A DNA stretch of 64,000 nt from Mycobacterium fragae (GTDB taxonomy: Bacteria > Actinomycetota > Actinomycetes > Mycobacteriales > Mycobacteriaceae). Position 1 is the first letter of the stretch, and each line of letters begins with the position of its first letter. This document shows positions 43,501-55,199 of this stretch, in pieces. The position numbers and the translations under genes are program-made. The stretch covers positions 62,001-126,000 of the forward strand of contig NZ_LQOW01000016.1 in the NCBI RefSeq assembly GCF_002102185.1, in the 5' to 3' direction. A model generated the notes under the pieces. The model saw only the letters and a list, made by a program, of their open reading frames with translations. It was not told the origin of the DNA and searched no databases.

Positions 43501-44444
43501 CGTGACTGCCGCTGGCGCACTCGTTCCGCGAACCGTTCGGCCTGCTTGCGCATCTCCGGGGTGACGACGAAGTGGCCGCCGAAGTCGTTGAGATAGCCGG
43601 GCGCGTACTGCGGGTCGGGCAGTACCTGCCGAAGCCAGCTGAACGGTTTGCGGCGCCGCCACTCCCGGGGATAGCCCACCGAGACCTCTTCGAACCGAAC
43701 CCCGTCATACCAGGTGGTGCGGGGAATGTGCAGATGGCCGTAGACCGAGCAGACAGCGTTGTAGCGGGTGTGCCAGTCGGCGGTCTCGGTGGTTCCGCAC
43801 CACAGCGAGAACTCGGGGTAGAACAGCACGTCGCAGGGCTCGCGCACCATCGGGAAATGGTTGACCAGCACGGTCGGCGTCATCCAATCGAGGTCTTCAA
43901 GCCGCGCGCGGGTCGTCGCGACCCGGTCCCGGCACCACGCCTCTCGGGTGGCGTAGGGCTCCGGTGAGAGCAGAAACTCGTCGGTGGCCACCACGTTGCG
44001 CTCCCGCGCTATGGCCAGCCCCTCGGCCTTGGTGGTCGCCCCCTCTGGCAGGAACGTGTAGTCGTAGAGCAGAAACATCGGGACGATGGTGGCCGGGCCG
44101 CCGCGCTCGGTCCACACCGGAAACGGATGCTCCGGGGTCACGATGCCCATTTCGTCGCACATGTGGACCAGATAGTCGTAGCGGGCGCGGCCGAAGACCT
44201 GCATCGGGTCCCGGCCGGTGGTCCACAGCTCGTGGTTGCCCGGAACCCAGATCACCTTGGCGAAGCGTCGCCGCAGCAGATCCAGCGACCAGCGGATGTC
44301 GTCGGTGCGCTCCCCCACGTCACCGGCCACGATCAACCAATCGTCCGGCGACGACGGGTGCAGCGACTCGGTGATGGGCTTATTGCCGAGGTGACCGACG
44401 TGCAGGTCGGAAACCGCCCACAGCGTCGGCTCGCGCGTTACCAC
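43497..44444 (-). CDS. pptH: Phosphopantetheinyl hydrolase PptH (metallophosphoesterase)
   Basis: The 315-residue calcineurin-like phosphoesterase has the full metal-binding set: DLHVGH, GDVGE, GNHEL, NHFPM and GHLH. The Mtb orthologue Rv2795c removes phosphopantetheine from carrier proteins, which opposes PptT. It heads the operon with pptT and truB. GTG 44444 lies 8 nt after TAGGCT. A palindrome resembling a KstR site overlaps the expected -35 region. Confidence 0.92.
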   Translation of the reverse strand: MVTREPTLWAVSDLHVGHLGNKPITESLHPSSPDDWLIVAGDVGERTDDIRWSLDLLRRRFAKVIWVPGNHELWTTGRDPMQVFGRARYDYLVHMCDEMGIVTPEHPFPVWTERGGPATIVPMFLLYDYTFLPEGATTKAEGLAIARERNVVATDEFLLSPEPYATREAWCRDRVATTRARLEDLDWMTPTVLVNHFPMVREPCDVLFYPEFSLWCGTTETADWHTRYNAVCSVYGHLHIPRTTWYDGVRFEEVSVGYPREWRRRKPFSWLRQVLPDPQYAPGYLNDFGGHFVVTPEMRKQAERFAERVRQRQSR

Positions 44445-44452
44445 GACTACTC

Positions 44453-44458
44453 AGCCTA
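44453..44458 (-). promoter_or_regulatory. Putative -10 element of pptH-pptT-truB
   Basis: TAGGCT on the minus strand ends 8 nt before GTG 44444. Confidence 0.5.
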
Positions 44459-44473
44459 GCGACCCACCCGAAC

Positions 44474-44487
44474 TAGAACAGGTTCTC
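44474..44487. promoter_or_regulatory. KstR-like palindrome between pptH and the DUF3558-like gene
   Basis: TAGAACAGGTTCTC contains the perfect dyad AGAAC-AG-GTTCT. It fits the mycobacterial KstR consensus T-N2-AAC-N2-GTT-N2-A at all but the last base. It overlaps the position expected for the pptH -35 and lies upstream of the rightward promoter. Binding by KstR is a guess from sequence. Confidence 0.4.
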
Positions 44488-44495
44488 GTTTGGGC

Positions 44496-44524
44496 TGTGA
44501 CGGCGTGGATGCGACTTGTACACT
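44496..44524 (+). promoter_or_regulatory. Putative promoter of the DUF3558-like gene
   Basis: TGTGAC (44496-44501) and TACACT (44519-44524) are separated by 17 bases. The -10 ends 7 nt before ATG 44532. Confidence 0.5.
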
Positions 44525-44531
44525 CCCCGCA

Positions 44532-45140
44532 ATGGGCGACCCGGACGGAGGGGGTGCGATGGTCACCAAGCTGCGCCTGTTCGCGGCGCTAGGCGCCCTG
44601 GTCATGGCGGCGGTGGTGGTGTGGCAGAGCGCACCGCCCAGCGGCGTCGGGACCGGCAGCGTGCAGCTGCGCTCCACCGCCGCACCGCTCGATACGCCCA
44701 CCACCATGAAGAGCCCGATCGTGGCGACCACCGACCCGCGCCCGTTCGACCCCTGTGAGGACATCCCGCTCGACGTGGTTGCGCGGTTGGGCCTGGCCTT
44801 TACCCCGCCCGAGCATGAAGAAGGGCTGCGCTGCCATTACGACGCGGGCAACTACCAGCTGGCCGTCGAGGCGATCATCTGGCGCGATTACGAGCATTCG
44901 CTGCCGGCCGATGCCATCGAGACGACGGTCAACGGCCACCGCGCCGCGCAGTACTGGGTGATGAAGCCGACGTATCACAACAGCTTCTGGTACATGTCCT
45001 GCATGGTGGCGTTCAAGACCGGCTATGGGGTCATCCAGCAGGCGCTGTACTACTCGACGGTCTACTCCAACCCCGACGTCGATTGCCCGTCCACCAATCT
45101 GCAGCGCGCCAACGAGCTTTCCCCCTATTACGTCTTCTAA
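44532..45140 (+). CDS. DUF3558-like exported protein (LppV-like)
   Basis: The 202-residue protein has a hydrophobic N-terminal helix (LFAALGALVMAAVVVW) followed by a Ser/Thr/Pro linker. The domain after it contains DPCEDIPLDVVARLGL and four spaced Cys, as in DUF3558 lipoproteins such as LppV. No Cys follows the hydrophobic stretch, so it is not a lipoprotein; it is either secreted or anchored by the helix. ATG 44532 follows the -10 by 7 nt. ATG 44559, preceded by GGAGGGGG, is a good alternative and would give 193 residues. Confidence 0.65.
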   Translation: MGDPDGGGAMVTKLRLFAALGALVMAAVVVWQSAPPSGVGTGSVQLRSTAAPLDTPTTMKSPIVATTDPRPFDPCEDIPLDVVARLGLAFTPPEHEEGLRCHYDAGNYQLAVEAIIWRDYEHSLPADAIETTVNGHRAAQYWVMKPTYHNSFWYMSCMVAFKTGYGVIQQALYYSTVYSNPDVDCPSTNLQRANELSPYYVF

Positions 45141-45144
45141 GTGG

Positions 45145-45705
45145 TCATCCGACGGCGGTGCGGACACGGGCGGCGACGCGGCGTAGCGATTCGTCGTCGC
45201 ACACCGGCGCGCCCAGTGTCGGGGTCACCGGAAGCTGCACCCAGCTGACGCAGCCGGAGTACTGCGGGGCCCGCGGCAGCTCCACCGGCTCCACCAATGG
45301 GATGGCTTGAACGACCAGCACGGCCAGCCGGTGCTTGGGCCGAAAGTCCAGCCGATCGACGCGCACCGACTCGGCGGTCCAGATATGCAGATCCTCGATC
45401 GCCTCGATGTTGTCGGCGCGGTTGACCGGCAGTGCCGCAACGACTTTCGCCGCGGCCCGCACGATCACCCGGTCGTCGGCGCTGTCGGGTGCGGCCGCCG
45501 TGAGCAGATCCCGGTGCTCGGGCCGTACCCGCTCGGCGTGGCTGTGCGCGACGGTCGGGAAGAACAGGAACTCGGGGGCGGCGACGTCAAAGCGCTTCTC
45601 GCCGATCCCGCCCTTGCGCAACAACACGCGCTGCCGGCCCGCCAGCAGCGCATGCACGACCGCGCTCCACTCCTTGAGGGCGGGCACGGTCGCGGTCTGC
45701 GTCAT
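45145..45705 (-). CDS. DUF1802 family protein
   Basis: The 186-residue protein matches the DUF1802 pattern: an N-terminal LKEWSAVVHALLAGRQRVLLRKGGI, then F-LFPTVAHSH and a C-terminal strand-rich half (HIWTAESVRVDRLDFRPKHRLAVLVVQA). No function is established. Its ATG overlaps the stop of the DUF2277 gene as ATGA. It ends 4 bases after the end of the convergent DUF3558-like gene. Confidence 0.75.
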   Translation of the reverse strand: MTQTATVPALKEWSAVVHALLAGRQRVLLRKGGIGEKRFDVAAPEFLFFPTVAHSHAERVRPEHRDLLTAAAPDSADDRVIVRAAAKVVAALPVNRADNIEAIEDLHIWTAESVRVDRLDFRPKHRLAVLVVQAIPLVEPVELPRAPQYSGCVSWVQLPVTPTLGAPVCDDESLRRVAARVRTAVG

Positions 45706-45968
45706 CGCGCGGCGATCCGGGCGGCAACTTCGGGTCGGCGCAGCGGCGGCAGGCTCTTGGGGGGTTGGCGGCGCGGCGGCAGGAGATCTAACAGCCGCGT
45801 CGTCGCCTCGGTGACCTGCGCGACGGCCGCTTCAAACGTTTCGACGTTGGCCGCCGACGGGTGCGTGATGCCGCTGACCTTGCGGACATATTGGCGCGCC
45901 GCGGCTTCGATCTCCGCGGCGGTGGCCGGCGGCTCGAGTCCGCGCAGCTCGGTGATGTTCCGGCACAT
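45702..45968 (-). CDS. DUF2277 family protein
   Basis: The 88-residue protein has the conserved DUF2277 start MCRNI and the pattern EPPATAAEIEAAARQYVRKV with GITHPSAAN. Function is unknown. ATG 45968 is preferred over the very long open frame, because TATCGT ends 6 nt before it and the family begins at MCRN. It is coupled to the DUF1802 gene by an ATGA overlap and is divergent from echA16, with 36 bases between starts. Confidence 0.75.
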   Translation of the reverse strand: MCRNITELRGLEPPATAAEIEAAARQYVRKVSGITHPSAANVETFEAAVAQVTEATTRLLDLLPPRRQPPKSLPPLRRPEVAARIAAR

Positions 45969-45974
45969 GGATCC

Positions 45975-45980
45975 ACGATA
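45975..45980 (-). promoter_or_regulatory. Putative -10 element of the DUF2277 gene
   Basis: TATCGT on the minus strand ends 6 nt before ATG 45968. It is the same hexamer and spacing as at aldR. Confidence 0.5.
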
Positions 45981-45992
45981 GGTGCGCATGGC

Positions 45993-45998
45993 TACGGT
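45993..45998 (+). promoter_or_regulatory. Putative -10 element of echA16
   Basis: TACGGT ends 6 nt before ATG 46005, a leaderless arrangement back to back with the DUF2277 promoter. Confidence 0.45.
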
Positions 45999-46004
45999 GA
46001 TGCA

Positions 46005-46754
46005 ATGACCGACGACATCCTGCTGATCGACACCGCCGAGCGGATCCGCACGTTGACCCTGAACCGCCCGCAGTCCCGCAACGCGCTTTCCGCAGCCCTG
46101 CGCGAGCGGTTTTTCGCCGCGCTGGCGCAGGCGGAAAGCGATGACGCCGTCGACGTGGTGATCCTGACCGGCGCCGACCCGGTGTTCTGCGCGGGACTCG
46201 ACCTCAAGGAGCTCGGCGAGCGGTCGGCGCTGCCGGACATCTCGCCGCGCTGGCCGGCGATGAGCAAGCCGGTGATCGGCGCGATCAACGGTGCCGCCGT
46301 CACCGGTGGGCTCGAGTTGGCGCTGTACTGCGACATCCTGATCGCCTCGGAGCGCGCACGATTCGCCGACACGCATGCGCGGGTCGGCCTGCTGCCGACA
46401 TGGGGCCTGAGCGTCCGGCTCCCGCAGAAGGTGGGCGTGGGCATGGCCCGACGGATGAGCCTCACCGGTGACTACCTGTCGGCCGACGATGCGTTGCGTG
46501 CCGGTCTGATCACCGAAGTGGTACCGCACGAGGAACTGCTGCCGGCGGCGCGGCGGGTGGCCGAATCGATTGTCGGCAACAACCAGAACGCGGTGCGGGC
46601 GCTGCTGACCTCCTACCACCGCATCGACGAGTCGCAGACCGGTACGGGCCTGTGGCTGGAGGCTGAGGCAGCCAGACAATTCCGGACCAGCGGCGACGAC
46701 ATCGCCGCCAACCGGGAAGCCGTGCTGCAGCGGGGACGCGCGCAGGTGCGGTAG
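46005..46754 (+). CDS. echA16: Enoyl-CoA hydratase/isomerase family protein
   Basis: The 249-residue crotonase-fold protein has NRPQSRNALS, the oxyanion-hole strands ADPVFCAGLDLKEL and INGAAVTGGLELAL, and DTHARVGLLPTWGLSVRLP where catalytic Glu residues sit in active hydratases. It matches Mtb EchA16 in length and sequence from memory. The Glu usual in the second half-site is not obvious, so the reaction (hydration or isomerisation of an enoyl-CoA) is uncertain. ATG 46005 is 6 nt after TACGGT. Confidence 0.88.
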   Translation: MTDDILLIDTAERIRTLTLNRPQSRNALSAALRERFFAALAQAESDDAVDVVILTGADPVFCAGLDLKELGERSALPDISPRWPAMSKPVIGAINGAAVTGGLELALYCDILIASERARFADTHARVGLLPTWGLSVRLPQKVGVGMARRMSLTGDYLSADDALRAGLITEVVPHEELLPAARRVAESIVGNNQNAVRALLTSYHRIDESQTGTGLWLEAEAARQFRTSGDDIAANREAVLQRGRAQVR

Positions 46755-46768
46755 TGCTCGATGGCGAC

Positions 46769-49499
<2,731 letters not shown>

Positions 49500-49500
<1 letters not shown>

Positions 49501-52175
49501 CAGGCGCGTTCCTTTTGCACCAGCTCGTAGGTTTCGACGACATCGCCTTCCTTGATGTCGTTGTAGCCCAGCGTCAGACCGCACTCGTAGCCGTCGCGGA
49601 CCTCGGTGACGTCGTCCTTCTCCCGGCGCAGCGACTGCACGGTCAGGTTCTCGGTGACCACGATGTTGTCCCGCAGCAGCCGCGCCTTGGCGTTGCGGCG
49701 CACCACCCCGGAGGTGACCAGACAGCCGGCGATGAGCCCGACCTTCGAGGACCGGAACAGCGCCCGGATCTCGGCGCGGCCCAACTGCACCTCTTCGTAG
49801 ATCGGCTTGAGCATGCCGCGCAGGGCCTTCTCGATCTCGTCGATCGCCTGGTAGATCACCGAGTAGTAGCGGATGTCGACGCCGTCGCGGTTGGCCAGCT
49901 CGGTCGCCTTGCCCTCGGCGCGCACGTTGAAACCGATGATCACCGCATCCGAAGCCGATGCGAGGTTGACGTTGGTCTCGGTGATACCGCCGACACCGCG
50001 GTCGATGACCCGCAGCGCCACCTCGTCGTCGACCTGGATACCCATCAGGGCCTCCTCCAGCGCTTCGACGGTACCGGCGTTGTCGCCCTTGAGGATCAGG
50101 TTCAGCTGGCTGGTTTCCTTCAGCGCCGAATCCAGGTCCTCCAGGCTGATCCGCTTGCGTGACCGCGCCGCCAGCGCGTTGCGCTTGCGTGCGCTGCGCC
50201 GGTCGGCGATCTGACGGGCGATGCGGTCCTCGTCGACGACGAGGAAGTTGTCACCGGCGCCGGGCACCGAGGTGAAGCCGATGACCTGCACCGGACGCGA
50301 CGGCAGCGCCGCCTCGACGTCCTCGCCGTATTCGTCGACCATCCGTCGGACCCGGCCGTAGGCGTCGCCGGCCACCACCGAGTCGCCGATGTGCAGCGTG
50401 CCGCGCTGCACCAGCACGGTGGCCACCGGCCCACGGCCCCGGTCCAGGTGGGCCTCGATCGCCACACCCTGGGCCTCCATATCGGGGTTGGCCCGCAGGT
50501 CCAGGGCCGCATCGGCGGTCAGCAGCACCGCCTCTTCCAGCGCCTCGATGTTGGTGCCCTGCTTGGCGGAGATGTCGACGAACATCGTGTCGCCGCCGAA
50601 TTCCTCTGGCACTAGACCATATTCGGTGAGCTGCCCTCGGATCTTGGCCGGGTCGGCGCCTTCCTTGTCGATCTTGTTGACCGCCACCACGATCGGCACG
50701 TCGGCAGCCTGGGCGTGGTTGATGGCCTCCACCGTCTGCGGCATGACGCCGTCGTCGGCGGCGACCACCAGGATCGCGATGTCGGTGGCCTTGGCGCCGC
50801 GGGCACGCATGGCGGTGAACGCCTCATGACCCGGGGTGTCGATGAAGGTGATCGGCCGCTCGGTGCCGTCGAGGTTGACCGACACCTGGTAGGCGCCGAT
50901 GTGCTGGGTGATGCCACCGGCCTCGGCCTCGCGGACGCTGGCATTGCGGATGGTGTCCAGCAGTCGGGTCTTCCCGTGGTCGACGTGGCCCATCACGGTC
51001 ACCACCGGCGGACGGGTCTGCAGGTCCTCCTCGGTGCCTTCGTCTTCGCCGTAGGTCAGGTCGAAGGATTCCAGCAGTTCACGGTCTTCGTCCTCCGGGC
51101 TGACGACCTGAACGTTGTAGTTCATCTCGCTGCCCAGCAGTTCGAGTGTCTCGTCGCCGACCGACTGGGTGGCCGTCACCATCTCGCCGAGGTTGAACAG
51201 CGCCTGCACCAGCGCGGCCGGGTTGGCGTCGATCTTCTCGGCGAAGTCGGAGAGCGATGCACCGCGGGCCAGCCGGATGGTTTCGCCGTTGCCGTGGGGC
51301 AACCGGACACCGCCGACGACCGGGGCCTGCATCGAGTCGTATTCCTGACGCTTTTGCCGCTTGGATTTGCGGCCACGCTTGGGCGCACCGCCGGGGCGGC
51401 CGAAGGCGCCCGCCGCGCCGCCGCGCTGGCCGGGGCGACCGCCACCACCGCCGGGACGGCCGCGATAGCCGCCCGGAGGGGCGCCAACTGCACCGCCGCC
51501 ACCTCGGTAGTTACCGCCACCGCCGCCGGAGCGACCACCGGTCGGCGCACCTGGCCGGCCACCGGGCCCCGGTCGACCGGCGCCGGGCCGCGGAGGTCGG
51601 CCCTGGGCGCCGGCGGGCCCACCGGGACGCGGCGGCATGCTGCCGGGCGACACTCCCGGGCGCGGGATGCTGGGCCGGGCGCCGCCCGGACGAGGCGCCA
51701 CCGGACGCGGAATCGGGCGCTCGACGGGCTGCGCGGACGAGAACGGGTTGTTGCCGACGCGCGGGGTCCGAATCCCCGGCTTCGGGGCCGGACGCGGGCC
51801 AGGTGCCGGCGCCGGGCGGGGAGGGCTGGGTGCCGCCGCGGCCGGCGGCTGCTCGGCGGCCGGCGGTGCCGGAGGCGCGGGGGGCTCGGCGGGGGGCGGC
51901 GCAGCCTCTTTGCGGGCGGTGGTTTTCTCCGGCTTGGTGCCGGGGCCGGCGTCGGCTTTGGTGCCGGCCGCGCCGTTGCCGGCGGCCTTCTCGTCCACCT
52001 TTACGGCGGGCTTGCCGCCGCCGAATGACTCACGCAGCCGTCGCGCGACGGGCGCTTCCACCGTCGAGGACGCTGATTTGACGAATTCGCCCTGTTCGCT
52101 CAGCCGGGCGAGAACTTCCTTGCTGGTAACACCGAGTTCCTTAGCCAACTCGTGTACGCGCGCCTTGCCTGCCAC
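49500..52175 (-). CDS. infB: Translation initiation factor IF-2
   Basis: IF-2 is the GTPase that brings initiator tRNA to the ribosome. The 891-residue protein has an IF2N domain at the start ([23 protein letters not shown]). A long Pro/Gly/Ala/Arg-rich disordered segment covers about residues 55-285, then a second IF2N-like region and the G domain with GHVDHGKT near residue 397, DTPGHEAF and [10 protein letters not shown]. The usual C-terminal beta-barrel domains complete it. GTG 52175 has AGGAGA about 6 nt upstream. ylxR lies 68 bases upstream. Confidence 0.95.
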
Positions 52176-52243
52176 TACATCTCCTGTCTATGAGGCGACA
52201 GCGGTGGTGGGCGCCGCGCCTCGGGTTTAGCTATGACGCATGG

Positions 52244-52618
52244 TCATCGGGACTTCACGGTGTGCTCATGTTCTTTGCTACCTGTTCTGTTGCCGGGTGT
52301 GCCGAGCAAATCGATATGCCCGACCACCGCGGATGTGTCCGGTGTACCGGCGATACGCAGCGCTCGAGCGAATGCTCGCCGTCGGATCGCTTCGCGTGCG
52401 CACTGCGGTACGGGATGCAGCCATGCACCCCGCCCCGGAAGGGTACCTGCTGGGTCAACGATCACGGCATATTTGCCGTTCCCGCTCGACACAGCCACCA
52501 CTCGAAGCAGTTCGACGGCCAACTCTCGCTTTCGGCACCCGACACAGGTCCGCACCGGTCCTTCGGGGCGTCGATGCGCCTTCCTAGCCTCGGGAGCCGA
52601 AATCTCGCGCTGGATCAC
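52244..52618 (-). CDS. ylxR: YlxR-family nucleic-acid-binding protein
   Basis: The 124-residue protein has the YlxR/DUF448 signature RTCVGCRKRE and GRGAWLHP, and corresponds to Rv2840c. YlxR binds RNA and lies between nusA and infB in most bacteria. GTG 52618 is chosen because TAAACT ends 5 nt before it; an internal GTG at RTCVGCRK would give a form closer to the Mtb length. Its link to nusA is broken by a gene on the other strand, and the -10-like element suggests an independent promoter. Confidence 0.85.
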   Translation of the reverse strand: MIQREISAPEARKAHRRPEGPVRTCVGCRKRELAVELLRVVAVSSGNGKYAVIVDPAGTLPGRGAWLHPVPQCAREAIRRRAFARALRIAGTPDTSAVVGHIDLLGTPGNRTGSKEHEHTVKSR

Positions 52619-52623
52619 GGCTT

Positions 52624-52629
52624 AGTTTA
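52624..52629 (-). promoter_or_regulatory. Putative -10 element of ylxR-infB
   Basis: TAAACT on the minus strand ends 5 nt before GTG 52618. It would give ylxR-infB their own, leaderless transcript. Confidence 0.45.
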
Positions 52630-52724
52630 CCTGCACCGAACCGATGCGCAGAACCGCCCGCGGGGTTCGGCTGAGTCGCCGGTCCGGGCCGAATTATTCG
52701 TCCCGCCGACCGTCCGCTGTTGAG

Positions 52725-52730
52725 TAAAGT
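52725..52730 (+). promoter_or_regulatory. Putative -10 element of the lipoprotein gene
   Basis: TAAAGT ends 6 nt before GTG 52737. It is divergent from the ylxR promoter about 95 bases away. Confidence 0.45.
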
Positions 52731-52736
52731 CGGCTC

Positions 52737-54146
52737 GTGTTCGCGCGGTCGGCGCAGCTGGCGGCGGCCTTCCTACTCGCCGCGGTCCAGCTGGCTGGAT
52801 GCGCCGCCTCGGGGCCGCCCCATTCGCATCTGGTCGAGCTGACGCTGCCTGCCGGGTCGACGCCCAGTCCGCCGCCGATAAGAGGTCAGCGACCGGCGGA
52901 CGAAGAATCATGGGACATTCCGCAGCCCTACGCGGACGCTGTCGGCGCCATGCGCAAGCTGCTACCGCTGCACCGTGACTTCGACGGGGTGCCGTGGTGT
53001 GACGGCAACGAAGACCCCGGAGACACCACATGGCTGTGGGAGAAGGCCGGCGAAAAAATACAAATCGATATCTCAGGTGGCCCGCAAACTTCCGGAATGA
53101 CCATCACCCGCGACCGCGGCGCCCAGCTCAAGTGCGTACCGTTTCCACGGCCTGGTCCGCCCCAGCTTTCGACAGCCGGCAACGCGACGGCGATCGGGCT
53201 GTGGTTCGAACCTTCTGAGCTGACATACAGCTCCGGCTCCGACAAGCTCTACGTCACGCAGCTCGCTTCCAAACAGGCGATCTACGTGCTGTCACTGTCA
53301 GACCTGACGAAAACCCCTCCACTACTGGATAAGTCGATCACCGACGGCACCCGTCACCTTGCGGTCAACAACAAGCTCAAACTCGGCTATGCGCTGAATA
53401 ACGCAGGGGGCGTGCGGGTGTTCAACACCGACACCGACAAGCTCTTGTCGACCACGGAGCGTCGATCGTGCGAGGCGGAGGTCATCGCCGTCGACGAGGA
53501 GACCGGCGTGGTCTACGGCGGTGGCGCGTCACCCACCGGAGAGTGCCTCGTCAAATTCGACTCTGCAGGCCGCCTTCTCGCAGAGCATGACGTCGCTCCC
53601 CGACGAGCCGGCCAAAACCGGATGATCCAACGGATCGCGGCCGACCCTGCCAGCGGCGACGTCGTCTACCTGGACCCCTACAGCGTGGGACGCGCCGACC
53701 AGGCGCTGACCGAGAACTGGCGCACGCCTGCGCCGTTCGTAAGTCCTTCCGGCGACGGCATTTCCGGGCCGAAGGCGGACGACATGGGCTACGAACCGCG
53801 CTCTGCCACCGCGTATGTCTGCGTGCGCCGAACGTCGGTGACCGGGCCGGCGACGATCGTCAGCTTCGACGGACACACCGGTAAGAAGACCGCCGAGTTC
53901 ATCGCGCCTGCCTCGTCAAGCCAGTTCGCCGCCGACCAGCAGGGTCGACTGTTCGTTGCGCTCAGCAACTCCCGGGACATATACGTCGTGGACGACGGGG
54001 CTCAATCGCTGACGAAGTTCGACACGTTGCCTGCTGTTCCGGACGGGTCCACGAGGAGCGTCGAGTGGTTGGCCGTTGATCCGGTCAAGCACCGGCTGTT
54101 CGTTTCTCCGGGCAGCGGAAACAGCGTCTACCAATACCCGTACTGA
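52737..54146 (+). CDS. Lipoprotein with beta-propeller-like repeats, inserted between nusA and ylxR
   Basis: The 469-residue product has a signal peptide ending in the lipobox LAGC (Cys 22), so it should be lipid-anchored outside the membrane. After a Pro-rich linker and a domain with spaced Cys there are several repeats of the kind KLYVTQLASKQAIYVLSLSDL, VFNTDTDKLL and LFVALSNSRDIYVVDDG. These resemble YncE/SMP-30-like beta-propeller blades. I recognise no named family. The gene runs against the nusA-ylxR-infB direction and ends 9 bases from the end of nusA. GTG 52737 is 6 nt after a TAAAGT hexamer. Confidence 0.75.
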   Translation: MFARSAQLAAAFLLAAVQLAGCAASGPPHSHLVELTLPAGSTPSPPPIRGQRPADEESWDIPQPYADAVGAMRKLLPLHRDFDGVPWCDGNEDPGDTTWLWEKAGEKIQIDISGGPQTSGMTITRDRGAQLKCVPFPRPGPPQLSTAGNATAIGLWFEPSELTYSSGSDKLYVTQLASKQAIYVLSLSDLTKTPPLLDKSITDGTRHLAVNNKLKLGYALNNAGGVRVFNTDTDKLLSTTERRSCEAEVIAVDEETGVVYGGGASPTGECLVKFDSAGRLLAEHDVAPRRAGQNRMIQRIAADPASGDVVYLDPYSVGRADQALTENWRTPAPFVSPSGDGISGPKADDMGYEPRSATAYVCVRRTSVTGPATIVSFDGHTGKKTAEFIAPASSSQFAADQQGRLFVALSNSRDIYVVDDGAQSLTKFDTLPAVPDGSTRSVEWLAVDPVKHRLFVSPGSGNSVYQYPY

Positions 54147-54155
54147 TCCTCGTCG

Positions 54156-55199
54156 CTACCGGTCGTGGGCCAGCCCGTGGCTGGCGCCGTGCTCGGGCTG
54201 AGCCGCTGGTTGACCTGGTGAATCGCCGCGGATGTCGATGCGCCATCCGGTGAGCCGGGCGGCCAGCCGGGCATTCTGGCCTTCCTTGCCGATGGCCAGC
54301 GACAACTGGAAGTCGGGCACCACCACGCGGGCCGCTCGGGCGCTCTGGTCGATCACCGTCACCGAGACCACCTTGGCCGGCGACAGGGCATTGGCCACAA
54401 AGCGGGCCGGGTCCTCGTCGTAGTCGATGATGTCGATCTTCTCCCCGGACAATTCGCTCATCACGTTGCGCACACGCTGACCCATCGGGCCGATGCAGGC
54501 GCCTTTGGCGTTCAGGCCGGGGACATTCGACCGCACCGCGATCTTCGAGCGGTGGCCGGCTTCCCGGGCGACCGCGACGATTTCCACTGACCCGTCGGCG
54601 ATTTCGGGGACTTCCAGCGAGAACAGCTTGCGCACCAGGTTCGGGTGGGTGCGGGACAACGTGATCAGCGGCTCGCGGGCACCCCTGGTCACGCCCACCA
54701 CATAGCAGCGCAGCCGGTCACCGTGCTCATACGTTTCGCCGGGCACCTGTTCGGCGGCGGGGATCACACCTTCGGATCCCTTGGTTTCGCTGCCCACCCG
54801 AACGACGACCAGGCCACGCGCGTTGGCCCGGCTGTCGCGTTGGATCACTCCGGCGACGATTTCGCCCTCACGGGTGGAGAACTCGCCGTAGTTGCGCTCG
54901 TTCTCCGCATCGCGGAGTCGCTGCAGGATCACCTGCCGCGCGGTGGTGGCGGCGATACGGCCGAAACCCTCGGGCGTATCGTCCCATTCGCTCAAGACGT
55001 TGCCGTCGGCGTCGAGTTCACGGGCGATCACCCGGACAGCGCCGGTTTTGCGGTCGATGTCGATGTGCGCGTCCTGCTGGTGTCCCTCGGTGTGCCGGTA
55101 GGCGGTGAGCAATGCCGACTTGATGGTCTCGACAACGACGTCCACCGAGATGCCTTTGTCCGCTTCGATCGCATGCAGAGCGGCCATGTCGATGTTCAT
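54156..55199 (-). CDS. nusA: Transcription termination/antitermination factor NusA
   Basis: The 347-residue protein has the N-terminal RNA-polymerase-binding domain ([17 protein letters not shown] to [22 protein letters not shown]). An S1 domain covers about residues 105-180 and two KH domains follow ([14 protein letters not shown] and [20 protein letters not shown]). It lacks the acidic C-terminal repeats of E. coli, as in other actinobacteria. Its ATG overlaps the rimP stop as ATGA. The next gene downstream on this strand, ylxR, is 1.5 kb away. Confidence 0.95.
   Translation of the reverse strand: MNIDMAALHAIEADKGISVDVVVETIKSALLTAYRHTEGHQQDAHIDIDRKTGAVRVIARELDADGNVLSEWDDTPEGFGRIAATTARQVILQRLRDAENERNYGEFSTREGEIVAGVIQRDSRANARGLVVVRVGSETKGSEGVIPAAEQVPGETYEHGDRLRCYVVGVTRGAREPLITLSRTHPNLVRKLFSLEVPEIADGSVEIVAVAREAGHRSKIAVRSNVPGLNAKGACIGPMGQRVRNVMSELSGEKIDIIDYDEDPARFVANALSPAKVVSVTVIDQSARAARVVVPDFQLSLAIGKEGQNARLAARLTGWRIDIRGDSPGQPAAQPEHGASHGLAHDR

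Noticed and set aside
51350..51950. Repetitive GC-rich stretch in infB, considered as a DNA repeat or CRISPR
   Set aside because: It encodes the Pro/Gly/Arg-rich disordered linker of IF-2; units are irregular and there are no spacers.
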